64,000 bases of DNA, taken from contig OY781921.1 of NCBI GenBank assembly GCA_963677245.1, positions 4,216,001 to 4,280,000 of the forward strand, read 5' to 3'. The stretch is from Saccharicrinis sp963677245. GTDB taxonomy: Bacteria > Bacteroidota > Bacteroidia > Bacteroidales > Marinilabiliaceae. A model generated the notes under the pieces. It was not told the DNA's origin, did no database searches, and saw only the letters and a list, made by a program, of their open reading frames with translations. Both the position numbers and the translations under genes were made by a program. Of this stretch, positions 1 through 9,757 are shown piece after piece (positions within the stretch are counted from its first letter, which is position 1; each line of letters starts with the position of its first letter).

Positions 1-3000
1 TGTTTCGTTACCATTAAAGATGGTTAATGTACCTTCAAAGGCTTCGCGGGTCATAGTCAATTTTTGCGAAATCTTGATAGTAACAGAAGCACACACGCTA
101 CCTCGTTTTTCATCAATTTGTTCCTCGATAGTTGTGATGCTTGTGTTGTACATCTCATCTACATCATAAAAGTCTCTGCTTTCAGTATAGTCTATAACTG
201 TTTGTACGTCTTCGTAACTCTTATTTAAAGCCGATTGATCCACGATGTCGGGATATTCTTCAGTTGGAGAATAGATGCCGGCATTCCAGGCTTCAATAGT
301 TATATTCCATCGGGCAACAAAGGCTGCTATTTCTTCCGGTGTAATATCGGTATCTGCCATGGCAACCAAAATGGCTTCCATTTCAGATGCAGAAATAGGT
401 TGTTGATTATCAATGTAATTAGTAACCTGATCCACAAAGTCGATAATGCTTTCTTTTGTTTTCCAATCAAGCGTTCCAAAATACTGATCGAGATAGTTAA
501 AGAATGCATCCATTTCAAACTGAATGTAGGACAGGTCAATAGCTGCCTGATCAATTATTGGAGGAATTGTTCCAGCCTGAGTGCTTTTTAGGTTAGGCGC
601 TGCAAAACCACCAAAACCTCCCGGAGGTCCGCCTCCGATAGAACCATAGCAAGTAATGAGTGCATCCAATATAGCTAAAGGACATCCTATTGGTGTAAAG
701 CCAAGTCCGCACATTACAACATCTTTTAGAGAAACACCATCGCCAAATGAATATCCGCATGCAAATGCATTACCGTAAGGGCCGGCACATCCAATGGCAT
801 TCACAGCAAGAGCTTCAATACACTCGTCGCAACTGGTTGTATTGGATGAGATAGAAGGTGTACCTCCTGATGAGGACAGGCCACCGCCGCCACCGCCACC
901 CAGCGATGGGCCGCCGCCGTAGCCTCCACCACCGCCGCCGCCAAATGGGTCACCCCATCCGGTTCCGGTACAACTTCTTCCGGTGTAGCTAAACATGGCA
1001 CTTCCTTGTTGCCATCTGCCATTATCTCCACAATAATAGGAGTACACGGTGATGACATAATCAGAACAGCTTCCGGAGGATTGTGTCGCACTGGCACTTT
1101 TTATCGTTTGTGCATCTTTGCGTCGCATAATTACAGGAACCTGAATAGCTTGTTGAGCCAACAGATCCATAACTGAGTAATTGCTTACAAATTCATATTC
1201 ATCATCTGTTGGTAAAGTTAGTTCTACATCGTTTGCTGTTATTAACCCTTTGTTTGTTAGAGTAATTGCGAAGGTGTAGGTTTCATCACCAATCAGTGCA
1301 GGCATCGTTTTCGGCATTTCAATAGTCACCACTGGAACCGGTACGTTGGTTTCGAATTCCATGATGAGGTCTATTTGATATTCATCTTCAATCTCAGTCG
1401 GAATTACTTCCCAGGTATAAGTGATGGCCTGGAAACTAAGGAATATACTTTGGGTGTTGGTTCTACCCGGATCAATGTAAATAACATCCTGATAACCTTC
1501 GTGCTTATCGGCCTGTATGTACATACGGTAAGTACCTTCAGGAATATCATTAACTGTGAATAAACCATCTGAATCGGTAAACCCTTCAGCTATAATAATA
1601 CCGCTAAAAGGATGTCGAATAACAACCTGAGCATTGGCCACATGAGGCGCTTCGTCTGTGTAGTAGGTATACTCATCAATAACATCTACAACCAGGTTTC
1701 CAGTTTCTTCAGAAACGGCCTCAATGCGATAAGGAATAAAAATGTTATTTCCATTGTCTACATTAATAGCGATATTTCCGGATATTGGCGTATTCAAAGG
1801 AATATCGTCACCTGGTGATAACTGCAATGTAACCGTTGTGGTGTCTCCGGAAAGAATAGTTGGAATGGTGTCGGTAGTTAATAAACTCATCCATTCAAAA
1901 TCCGGAATATCAATGGCTACTTCACCTGTTTCACCTGCACCATCATTAAAGATTCTGAACTCGTATAAACGAGATTTTCCTTTGGTCATAGTAGTGTTAA
2001 TACTCGAAGGTAAAGACTTGATATGTCCTTGTTGAGCCTGGCAATAATAGTATACATTAAAGCTAAGTTCAACCCCTTCGTTCGATACTAACTGAACAGG
2101 AACTTGCAGATAGTCGTTGCTTTCGGTGAGGCTGGTTCCTCTGATGTTATAGGAGAATTGAGCAGTACCGCCACCAGGCAATACATCTATTGTATCAATT
2201 TCTAATTCAAAGCCCTCTGGAACTTCTCCGGTAATGAATTTAACCTCGGTTAAATCTACATTACTTAAGTTTTGAAGGGTGATGTTACCTGTATTGTCCA
2301 CATTGTACAGAATATCCCAAACAACCCAACGGTCACCCAGACGTTTCATACCTAAAATATCAAACTCATCCTGTATTTCATCCAGTTTTTGATCTGGATA
2401 ACAAGCGCCAACAATATAGTGTCCGGCACTGCCTTCAAGTGGTTCAAAGGTAGTCGTATAATTACCCGATTCATCTGTGGTCACTTCTATTTCCTGACGA
2501 ATGCCATTTGTAATCAAATAAACATCTAAGCCTACATTTGGCATAGCTTCACCATGTATAGAAGTAGCTGATCCGTATATGGTAATTTCACTTGGTTTAA
2601 TGAATTGTTCTTCATCAACCGTAGCCATACCATTATATCCGGGAACTAATACAACAGCCACAGGAGTGGTGGTGTTGTTGACATAAATAAGCTCGGTATG
2701 GGCAGAATTAGGATTTACTTTTAATAATATATTGTAATCTCCTGTTTTATCAGGAACAGTTACCAATTCCCAAAATTCAGTGAATTCTCCCGGAATAATT
2801 GGGGCATCCAACATGAATCGTCCAAGTTCGTCATCATTATCATCAACCAGAGCATCACTGGAAAGGAAAACACTCACCTCAAAACCTGTTGGAGAAGGAG
2901 CTAGTCCCTGATTCAGTATCTGGCATCGTACTTCCAGTTGATCACCTGTTACCACGGTTGGACTACTTATCGTCAGATCAAGTGGATGCAGATCCGGTTT

Positions 3001-5754
3001 GTTCTGATCTGTAACATATATCCATCCTACACCTGGCGTAAAGCCTTCTGCTTCTGCCCGGATAGTAACTTGTTGATTGCCATCTTCCTCGTCATCGTTA
3101 ATGGTAGATATATTAGCAAAGGCCGATATTTCACCTTGAGGAATAGTTAAGGTGGCTGGCAGACTTAACTCTGTGGCATCATTATGAAATAAATTAACTG
3201 TAAGTGGACTGTCTGTAGGTGTGTTTCTTACAACAGTAACCTGACCAGCATTTTCTTTTCCTTCAGGTAATGATAAAGGATTAAAGCTTACGGACAGCGT
3301 TGGTCCATCATTATCTAAAACCGTAATAGTATCGGAAACAACACCGCCATTAGCAGCTGTTGTATTACAATTACAGGAAGATAAATAAACCGCACCTGTT
3401 AGAATTACATCTCTGGTACCATCAACTAATCCATTGTCAATAGCACCCAGATTAAATTGTTTTTGAGGTGTTCCAACCGGCAAAGTAACTTCACTTGGGA
3501 AGAAAAGCGCATCGTTATAATTCGTCGATAAACGAACTCTTACATAACTGTCTTCTGTATCTGTTTTTCTAAGGATACCCCAGGTGGCATAAGGACCGCC
3601 GGATTCTGAAATGGTATCTGTAAATATTTCCAGTTCTATACCCGGTATGTCATCATCTTTAATGTTGACAATGCTTTCGGTTTGATTCATGCCCGGAGAG
3701 CTGATGCGCATGGTTACCGGAGCAGTTAATTCTGCTATATCATCATCAGTAATATTTACAGTAACATCTACGGATGGTTCATTAGCAGGAATAGTCGCTT
3801 TTTTATCAAAGGTCCATTGACGTGTAGATGTTGAATACAAATCAACTACTACTTCCTGATCAGTTATCAGGTTGCGACTTATGGTTAATGTAAGTACATC
3901 GCCTTCGTTGGCTTCTGTTTCGTTAAATGCAGCACTTAACGAAACTACTTCATTATCATGCACGGTAAATACCACAGTGGTATCGTTATGCGAAGCTGCT
4001 GTTGCTGTGATGCCTACATCTCTTGATCCATCTAAGATTTCATTATCAATAACTGACAAATAAAAAATAGAAGAATAATTGCTCGCAGGAATTGTAACCG
4101 TGGTTGGTATGGTAATTTGATCGGCTACATCAGTATTTAAAGTCACCTCTAAAGGTGTTGCCGGGTTACTGCTCCTTGAAACACGACATCTGAGTTGTGT
4201 ACTTGAGTTTTCAACCAATGAACTAGTTGGAATGTCGATGTAAAGCTGGCTTCCGATATTTATGGTTGAAGTGGAAACTAAATTATTGTTGCTTTCGCCT
4301 CCCGGTTCTTCTATTAAATCGTTATCAGGAAATAAGGAAACCTCAAGATGTGTATCACCTGAAAAAGGTAAGGTATTAGGAATTTTAAAACGTGCAGATC
4401 TGACTAACGACTCACCCGCATTTAAATTTCCTTCGTATAAAGGTGTTCCGCTTAATTGTACTTTTAAATCGGTAAGCGTATTTAATGATACTTTTTCAGT
4501 CCATCCACCAACAGCGTCAACGCCTGTGTTATTCTCAACTGTCCAGGAAATGGTAACGCTATCACCTGGTTGCACCATGCTCTCTGTTGCAGAAATGCCA
4601 GTAACTTCAATATCCGGTAAAGCTTTTCTATTCACTGTGATAGCTTCGGTAGTAATACCAAGGTTGTTGTCGTTATTGGTTTCGTTTACATTGTTATACA
4701 CATCAGATCGTACAATAATATAATAGGAACCATTGTATTCTGCAGGAAGCGTAACATCCAGAGAACCTATGTAATTACTATTGCCTAAAACCTGAGTGGT
4801 ATGTCGCACTCTACCCAAATACAAGTCGTTATTGTCATATATATCATCACTTGAAATATAAACAACATCGTACCAACTATTTTCAACGGTAGCGCCAATA
4901 TTAATATTATCAACCGTAAACTGAATGTTGAATAAAGTGGCTGATTCAACTGTGGCTGGTGGTGTAACGGCACTGACTGTTAAATCCGGCAAACCTCTGG
5001 TGGTAAAATTAGCGGTGCTACTGGTATCGCTGTTGCAACCATTATAAGATATAATTCGCCATAGATAATCGGTAGCATTTTGTAAATTGTAAACCGTTCG
5101 ATATGTACCGGTAATGTTCGAAATGTAAGGCGTTTCTGGTTCCGAATCACCGTTCTTCCACAATAATAAGCCATAGTAAGAATTCTCGGCAGAACCTTCC
5201 CAATTGAAGTTTACTCTCGTATCTACATCAATGGCATCATTGGCCGGACTTATTAAATTGGCTACGACCGGAGGAGGACAGAATGCATGCAATATTTCCG
5301 GTGCACTATAATCCGGTATCGCATCAGCTTCAAAACTTATGTCTTCCGTGATTTCATAAATTTTGTCATTGAAAATATCATAATATCTCAAGGTAATAGT
5401 TTCGCCTGAAGCGCTATTGCTATAAATACGTAGTTTGTAGACTTTATCTCCGGTTAAAGGAAATGTTTCAGAGGTAGTTTGTGCTCCCCTGATCTGATTT
5501 CCCACATAGGCTATAATAGCACCGGATTCTAAGTATGACCCACTGAGATCAACCTGAATGGCATATTCAGCATTGAACTCATATTGTCGATTGAATTCAG
5601 CCTGTGATGGTATATTCGGAAGTTGAATGGTTGCCAAAGCATACAAGTTCATCAATAAACTCACAACAAGCAGCAACCCTTTTTTATAGATTACCCTTCC
5701 GGAAACAGACTTTTTCAAATTTCTGAATTGGTATGTATCGTTATTATTTTTCAT
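1..5754 (-). CDS. Giant multidomain surface protein (CARDB/Calx-beta), partial
   Basis: The minus strand is open from an ATG at 5752-5754 to the left edge: 1918 residues with no stop, 3' end outside the window. The ATG overlaps the upstream stop codon (TAATG), which suggests translational coupling. A hydrophobic N-terminal stretch (about residues 25-42) suggests export. Domains by eye: fibronectin-III-like (~160-250); CARDB-type adhesion modules (~255-350, ~378-500, ~920-1040); four Calx-beta-like modules (~502-900); two carboxypeptidase-regulatory-like folds (~1052-1120, ~1355-1440). A glycine-rich linker (~1605-1640) is followed by a Cys-rich hydrophobic segment (seven Cys, 1642-1702) and a second Gly-rich linker. 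Such repeats are typical of adhesins. A T9SS tail would lie beyond the edge. The role in adhesion or matrix is inferred. Confidence 0.85.
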   Translation of the reverse strand, partial: MKNNNDTYQFRNLKKSVSGRVIYKKGLLLVVSLLMNLYALATIQLPNIPSQAEFNRQYEFNAEYAIQVDLSGSYLESGAIIAYVGNQIRGAQTTSETFPLTGDKVYKLRIYSNSASGETITLRYYDIFNDKIYEITEDISFEADAIPDYSAPEILHAFCPPPVVANLISPANDAIDVDTRVNFNWEGSAENSYYGLLLWKNGDSEPETPYISNITGTYRTVYNLQNATDYLWRIISYNGCNSDTSSTANFTTRGLPDLTVSAVTPPATVESATLFNIQFTVDNINIGATVENSWYDVVYISSDDIYDNNDLYLGRVRHTTQVLGNSNYIGSLDVTLPAEYNGSYYIIVRSDVYNNVNETNNDNNLGITTEAITVNRKALPDIEVTGISATESMVQPGDSVTISWTVENNTGVDAVGGWTEKVSLNTLTDLKVQLSGTPLYEGNLNAGESLVRSARFKIPNTLPFSGDTHLEVSLFPDNDLIEEPGGESNNNLVSTSTINIGSQLYIDIPTSSLVENSSTQLRCRVSRSSNPATPLEVTLNTDVADQITIPTTVTIPASNYSSIFYLSVIDNEILDGSRDVGITATAASHNDTTVVFTVHDNEVVSLSAAFNETEANEGDVLTLTISRNLITDQEVVVDLYSTSTRQWTFDKKATIPANEPSVDVTVNITDDDIAELTAPVTMRISSPGMNQTESIVNIKDDDIPGIELEIFTDTISESGGPYATWGILRKTDTEDSYVRVRLSTNYNDALFFPSEVTLPVGTPQKQFNLGAIDNGLVDGTRDVILTGAVYLSSCNCNTTAANGGVVSDTITVLDNDGPTLSVSFNPLSLPEGKENAGQVTVVRNTPTDSPLTVNLFHNDATELSLPATLTIPQGEISAFANISTINDDEEDGNQQVTIRAEAEGFTPGVGWIYVTDQNKPDLHPLDLTISSPTVVTGDQLEVRCQILNQGLAPSPTGFEVSVFLSSDALVDDNDDELGRFMLDAPIIPGEFTEFWELVTVPDKTGDYNILLKVNPNSAHTELIYVNNTTTPVAVVLVPGYNGMATVDEEQFIKPSEITIYGSATSIHGEAMPNVGLDVYLITNGIRQEIEVTTDESGNYTTTFEPLEGSAGHYIVGACYPDQKLDEIQDEFDILGMKRLGDRWVVWDILYNVDNTGNITLQNLSNVDLTEVKFITGEVPEGFELEIDTIDVLPGGGTAQFSYNIRGTSLTESNDYLQVPVQLVSNEGVELSFNVYYYCQAQQGHIKSLPSSINTTMTKGKSRLYEFRIFNDGAGETGEVAIDIPDFEWMSLLTTDTIPTILSGDTTTVTLQLSPGDDIPLNTPISGNIAINVDNGNNIFIPYRIEAVSEETGNLVVDVIDEYTYYTDEAPHVANAQVVIRHPFSGIIIAEGFTDSDGLFTVNDIPEGTYRMYIQADKHEGYQDVIYIDPGRTNTQSIFLSFQAITYTWEVIPTEIEDEYQIDLIMEFETNVPVPVVTIEMPKTMPALIGDETYTFAITLTNKGLITANDVELTLPTDDEYEFVSNYSVMDLLAQQAIQVPVIMRRKDAQTIKSASATQSSGSCSDYVITVYSYYCGDNGRWQQGSAMFSYTGRSCTGTGWGDPFGGGGGGGYGGGPSLGGGGGGGLSSSGGTPSISSNTTSCDECIEALAVNAIGCAGPYGNAFACGYSFGDGVSLKDVVMCGLGFTPIGCPLAILDALITCYGSIGGGPPGGFGGFAAPNLKSTQAGTIPPIIDQAAIDLSYIQFEMDAFFNYLDQYFGTLDWKTKESIIDFVDQVTNYIDNQQPISASEMEAILVAMADTDITPEEIAAFVARWNITIEAWNAGIYSPTEEYPDIVDQSALNKSYEDVQTVIDYTESRDFYDVDEMYNTSITTIEEQIDEKRGSVCASVTIKISQKLTMTREAFEGTLTIFNGNET

Positions 5755-8700
5755 TACTTACTTCTTTTAATGAACTTATGTAGATAAACCTGTGCCTCTG
5801 TTTCAACCTCTATAAAGTATATTCCCGGAGGTAACTGACTAATATTGATTGAGGCAGCACTTTGGTTATTGTCTTCTTCCAATACAATTGAACCTGTGGC
5901 ATTGTATATTACCTTGCTTTTAATAGGATGTGTACTGTAAATATAAAGGACATCATCTGCCGGATTAGGAGCAATTGTTAGCGTATTTTCCAATTCTTCT
6001 GAAATAGATCCTGTAGTAACAGGCGCGATTAATATTTCAGGATGATAGGCTCCTCCAATTACATCATCTGCTTTAAATAAAATGGCACGATCAAGAGACA
6101 GCTCTTTGCCTTGATGCTGAGCTCTAAACGTGATGTTTTCATCAGTATGGTTACCATAATAAGTCAGCACAAAGATGTATCGGTTTAAAGCGCCTGCATA
6201 AACAGCATTGGCTTTACCGCATAATACTCCATTATTGTATGCCATCAAACAATCTCCTTTTTGCGTAATGGCTGCCCTATTTGCATCGGCCAGTTCTCCA
6301 ATAATATTAGCTGAATAGCTATATTGTTGATAGAACGAATTGACTTCCTTGGTGCTTTTTAAAGCTGCTATGCCTTGTCCAGATGATACTGCATCTGCAT
6401 CGTATCTAATAGAACCAGAAGATTGCACATTTAATTTGTATCCGTGCATCAGGTTCAATTGTGTAATATCCCCAGTCCATCCGGATTCTGCATAATAAAC
6501 AGAAGCACCAGGTTCCCCTTTTATAACAGCGCCGTTTGGAATAGATGAAGGAATAATCGCTTCGTTAATATCCGCATCTGCATTTAATAAGTATGGTAAA
6601 CTGTTCCAACCCCATGTTACCGGGACGGATTCCAAAGTAGGATTGATTTCTTTACCAGTAACTTCCCAGATGCCTGTTGCATTTTTATACAGTTTTGTAC
6701 TAAGGAAATATGGGAATTCATCTAAATCACCATACCAGCCATAACCACTGTACCATGTAGCCGAAGCAAACGGAGATTTAATGTAATCCAGCTCTTCAAA
6801 ACTTAAGCTGCTCATTACTTCGTCAATTGCCGGGTTGTTCGGTATAACAGGTAATGATAGCATATTCCAACCTGCTGAAATATTTCTACTTAAGGTTACG
6901 TCAGGAATATGAACGCTCACAGTCCATGTTTTTGTGGTAGTCATATCCTCTGCTGTAACTACATATGTTTGCGGAATAGAAAAATCACGATGTGTTCCTC
7001 CGATAGGGTTGATTTTTGCCCATTCTGATAAATTAAATACCGGAGCCAAGTCTCTTACATCGTAACCATACGGCATATGCATAACAGCTGTAGCTTGCTC
7101 TTCGTCAATATCTACAGAAGACATATTGGCTAAAGTGATACCAAGTATATTAGCTTCTGTACTTAATATATCTATGTTTTTTACATAAATATGAACTTCG
7201 TCGGCAACAGAGTTGGCTTGTCCGTCATTTACTACCAGACTAAATACCAATGTTGAATCATAGTGCACAAAAGGTGCTGTGAATTCCGGTTGTGCAATGG
7301 TATTTGACGATAGCGTAACTTCAGGAGGTGCAGTCCACAAATACGTAATTGCATCATTATCCGGATCATGCGATAAAGAACCGTCCAGTTGAACCGGATC
7401 ACCTTCGTTAATAGTTTGATCAGAACCTGCAAAAGCAACAGGTATCTGATTAACCTGAAGGATTTCTATTGTCACCGTATCTGCTTCTGAATCTGCAATG
7501 CCGTCGTTTACAGTTAGTTTAAAACGATAGCTGGTATTGTCCTCAACAGAAGGAGCTATAAATGATGGTGTTTCACTATGTGTATTGAAAAGAACAATGC
7601 CATCCAGTGATTCCCAATTGAAAATTAATTCCTGATCATCAGGGTCGCTTGAAGCGGAACCATCTAAACTTACGCTATTGCCTTCCGGATAAGAAGCATC
7701 TTCTCCGGCATGAGCGGTTGGTACTTTGTTAACCTGAAGCACGGTTACATCAACCATTGAAGGATCAGAATCACTGGTGCCATCGTTAGTGATTAAGCTA
7801 AAAGTTAAAATAGTATTTTGATTCACTTCCGGCGCATCAAAACTTGGATTCACCAGTGTGGCATCGTCTAAAACGATTCCTTCCGGTGCAGTCCATAAAT
7901 AAGTGATAGGGTCATCATCTAAGTCATATGAACCGGATCCGTCCAGCTGTATATTGGTGTTTTCGTTGGCTGAAAAGTTATTTCCAGCATCAGCTACCGG
8001 ACGATAAGAATCTTGTTCTACTCGTGTTATAACACCATTATCAAGTATGCTAAATAACTGTCCTTCGTTTAAACTAAAACTACCAAAATTAACACTGGTT
8101 GTGCCTAAAACAGGAACGGTATTCTTAATTCGGAAATTGAGATAAAATACATCATTTAAATCAATTGGATTTGTGCTGGCACCTACTAGCTGAATATTCC
8201 CGCCTTCTACAATTGATTCAATAATCATACTGGAGTTGAGCGGTTCTATACTAACAAGTTCAAGCTGATTTGTATTAAAGGTGATGTTACCTTCAAAACT
8301 GTAAATATCTCTACCTGTTGGTAATTGAGAAGTACTAATGGCTACTCTTGTATCTACATCCAGATTACCATCAGTGTTATTTATTTGCAGAGTGTGATCA
8401 TAAACCGTAAATGTACCTGTGGTAATGCTGGCACCAAAGTTATCTGTGGCAGTAACATTAAAAGTACCTCCTGATATTCCGGTAACGACACCACTTTCAT
8501 CAACAGAAGCAACATCGGTATCTGAAACCTCATAGGTATACGGAGGATTTCCATTACTCACGGTCAAATTGATGTTTTCACCATAAGATATAGATCCACT
8601 TGTTGGACTAATGCTTAATACCGGTAGTGTACTAATTCTGATATAGTCATTAGTATTAAACGAAAGTAAAGTCTCATTAAACAAGGTATTTTGAAAAGCG

Positions 8701-9707
8701 ATATAGTGATTCCCCGAATTAATAGCTTCAAAAGGAATATATACTAAAACGCCTGTACCAGTAATAGGAGTAGATGAAGCAAAAGTCAAATGAAGTCTGC
8801 TGCCTATCACCCTACGTTCAACGCTGGTTGCAAAATCTCCTTGCTGAACCGGATTTTCAGAAGGAGTAACTCCGGAAGGAAAGGAAATTTCAATGGTACC
8901 TGAAAAGATTTGCGTTCCGGAAGCCACTTCAATCTCCAATGGGAGTAAAATAGTTTCCGTTGGCCATCCGGTAACGTCATTAGGTATCTTCATTCGAACA
9001 CCTCTTACATCAAAACTTCCAGAGGTGTAATTGATATTGCCATTGTCATCTGTAACATAGGCTTTGGTGTATCCGGGGCCAACAGCCCTGAGTATATTGT
9101 CATCTTCAATAAGAGCGACGGCATTATTGGCTGAACTGTAGGTGTATGGCGCCAATCCTCCAGAAGCAGATAAGGTGATGGCATCTCCCACAAACATTTG
9201 TCCACTATCCGGACTTATATTTGGATAAGAGATGGCAGAAGCAGTAATATATCCACTGGTAAAAGAGGAAGCAGGAGCTCCTTCATTCACATAGGATTGG
9301 TTACTATCAAATCCGATATAATTATTCCCGGAACGAACGGCTCTGAATTTTAAATAAATTACATCGCCTGTTCCTTCTAGAGCATTAGCTCCTGCTCCCG
9401 ACATTCTTAAAGCACCGGGAGTGCTGGAATTGATTGTAGGCAAACCCCATGAATCGAGCATGCTTCCAACAGAATCAACATCTAGAAATTCATAATAAGA
9501 TGTTGGATAAGTGACCTGGAATCGATAGGCATAAACACCTTCTCCGGTAAGATCCGTGCTTGTTTGCAAGGCAACCACAAAAGTATCTTGTTCTTCAATG
9601 CTGGCACCTTGTATATTAAATTCGATCGTCTGTGCATATATAGCTGGGCTTGATAGTAAAATCAAACTCAGTATACACAGCTTTATATAATGACGAAACG
9701 TATCCAT
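5754..9707 (-). CDS. T9SS-secreted protein with three cohesin-like domains and Ig/PKD-like repeats
   Basis: 1317 residues with an N-terminal signal peptide (ends near ...SSPAIYAQ). Three cohesin-like modules (~25-150, ~238-360, ~438-560) alternate with bacterial-Ig-like modules (~160-235, ~365-435) that share the pattern 'SISPTSGSISYGENI'. Three PKD/REJ-like repeats follow (~570-860), each with 'LDGS.S.DPD' and 'YLWTAP'-type motifs. Next is a segment starting 'NISAGWNMLSLPV' (~950-1130), seen in many Bacteroidota surface proteins. The C-terminal ~75 residues (LTIAPNPADDVLYIYS...GIYFIEVE) form a T9SS type A sorting domain. The gene lies 50 bases after the dockerin-bearing upstream gene and overlaps the next start by one base. 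No catalytic domain is seen, so a scaffold or adhesin role is inferred. Confidence 0.9.
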   Translation of the reverse strand: MDTFRHYIKLCILSLILLSSPAIYAQTIEFNIQGASIEEQDTFVVALQTSTDLTGEGVYAYRFQVTYPTSYYEFLDVDSVGSMLDSWGLPTINSSTPGALRMSGAGANALEGTGDVIYLKFRAVRSGNNYIGFDSNQSYVNEGAPASSFTSGYITASAISYPNISPDSGQMFVGDAITLSASGGLAPYTYSSANNAVALIEDDNILRAVGPGYTKAYVTDDNGNINYTSGSFDVRGVRMKIPNDVTGWPTETILLPLEIEVASGTQIFSGTIEISFPSGVTPSENPVQQGDFATSVERRVIGSRLHLTFASSTPITGTGVLVYIPFEAINSGNHYIAFQNTLFNETLLSFNTNDYIRISTLPVLSISPTSGSISYGENINLTVSNGNPPYTYEVSDTDVASVDESGVVTGISGGTFNVTATDNFGASITTGTFTVYDHTLQINNTDGNLDVDTRVAISTSQLPTGRDIYSFEGNITFNTNQLELVSIEPLNSSMIIESIVEGGNIQLVGASTNPIDLNDVFYLNFRIKNTVPVLGTTSVNFGSFSLNEGQLFSILDNGVITRVEQDSYRPVADAGNNFSANENTNIQLDGSGSYDLDDDPITYLWTAPEGIVLDDATLVNPSFDAPEVNQNTILTFSLITNDGTSDSDPSMVDVTVLQVNKVPTAHAGEDASYPEGNSVSLDGSASSDPDDQELIFNWESLDGIVLFNTHSETPSFIAPSVEDNTSYRFKLTVNDGIADSEADTVTIEILQVNQIPVAFAGSDQTINEGDPVQLDGSLSHDPDNDAITYLWTAPPEVTLSSNTIAQPEFTAPFVHYDSTLVFSLVVNDGQANSVADEVHIYVKNIDILSTEANILGITLANMSSVDIDEEQATAVMHMPYGYDVRDLAPVFNLSEWAKINPIGGTHRDFSIPQTYVVTAEDMTTTKTWTVSVHIPDVTLSRNISAGWNMLSLPVIPNNPAIDEVMSSLSFEELDYIKSPFASATWYSGYGWYGDLDEFPYFLSTKLYKNATGIWEVTGKEINPTLESVPVTWGWNSLPYLLNADADINEAIIPSSIPNGAVIKGEPGASVYYAESGWTGDITQLNLMHGYKLNVQSSGSIRYDADAVSSGQGIAALKSTKEVNSFYQQYSYSANIIGELADANRAAITQKGDCLMAYNNGVLCGKANAVYAGALNRYIFVLTYYGNHTDENITFRAQHQGKELSLDRAILFKADDVIGGAYHPEILIAPVTTGSISEELENTLTIAPNPADDVLYIYSTHPIKSKVIYNATGSIVLEEDNNQSAASINISQLPPGIYFIEVETEAQVYLHKFIKRSK

Positions 9708-9757
9708 AGTACTAATGATTTATGAAGAGAGGATAAGTTCCTCTCTTCGGTGAATGA

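Noticed and set aside
235..591. Plus-strand frame of 118 codons
   Set aside because: Antisense to the giant surface protein; no start context or family likeness.
801..1097. Open frame of 98 codons on the minus strand
   Set aside because: It is a shadow of the glycine-rich part of the giant surface protein in another frame; its Pro/Ala/His pattern comes from the GGC/GGT repeats.
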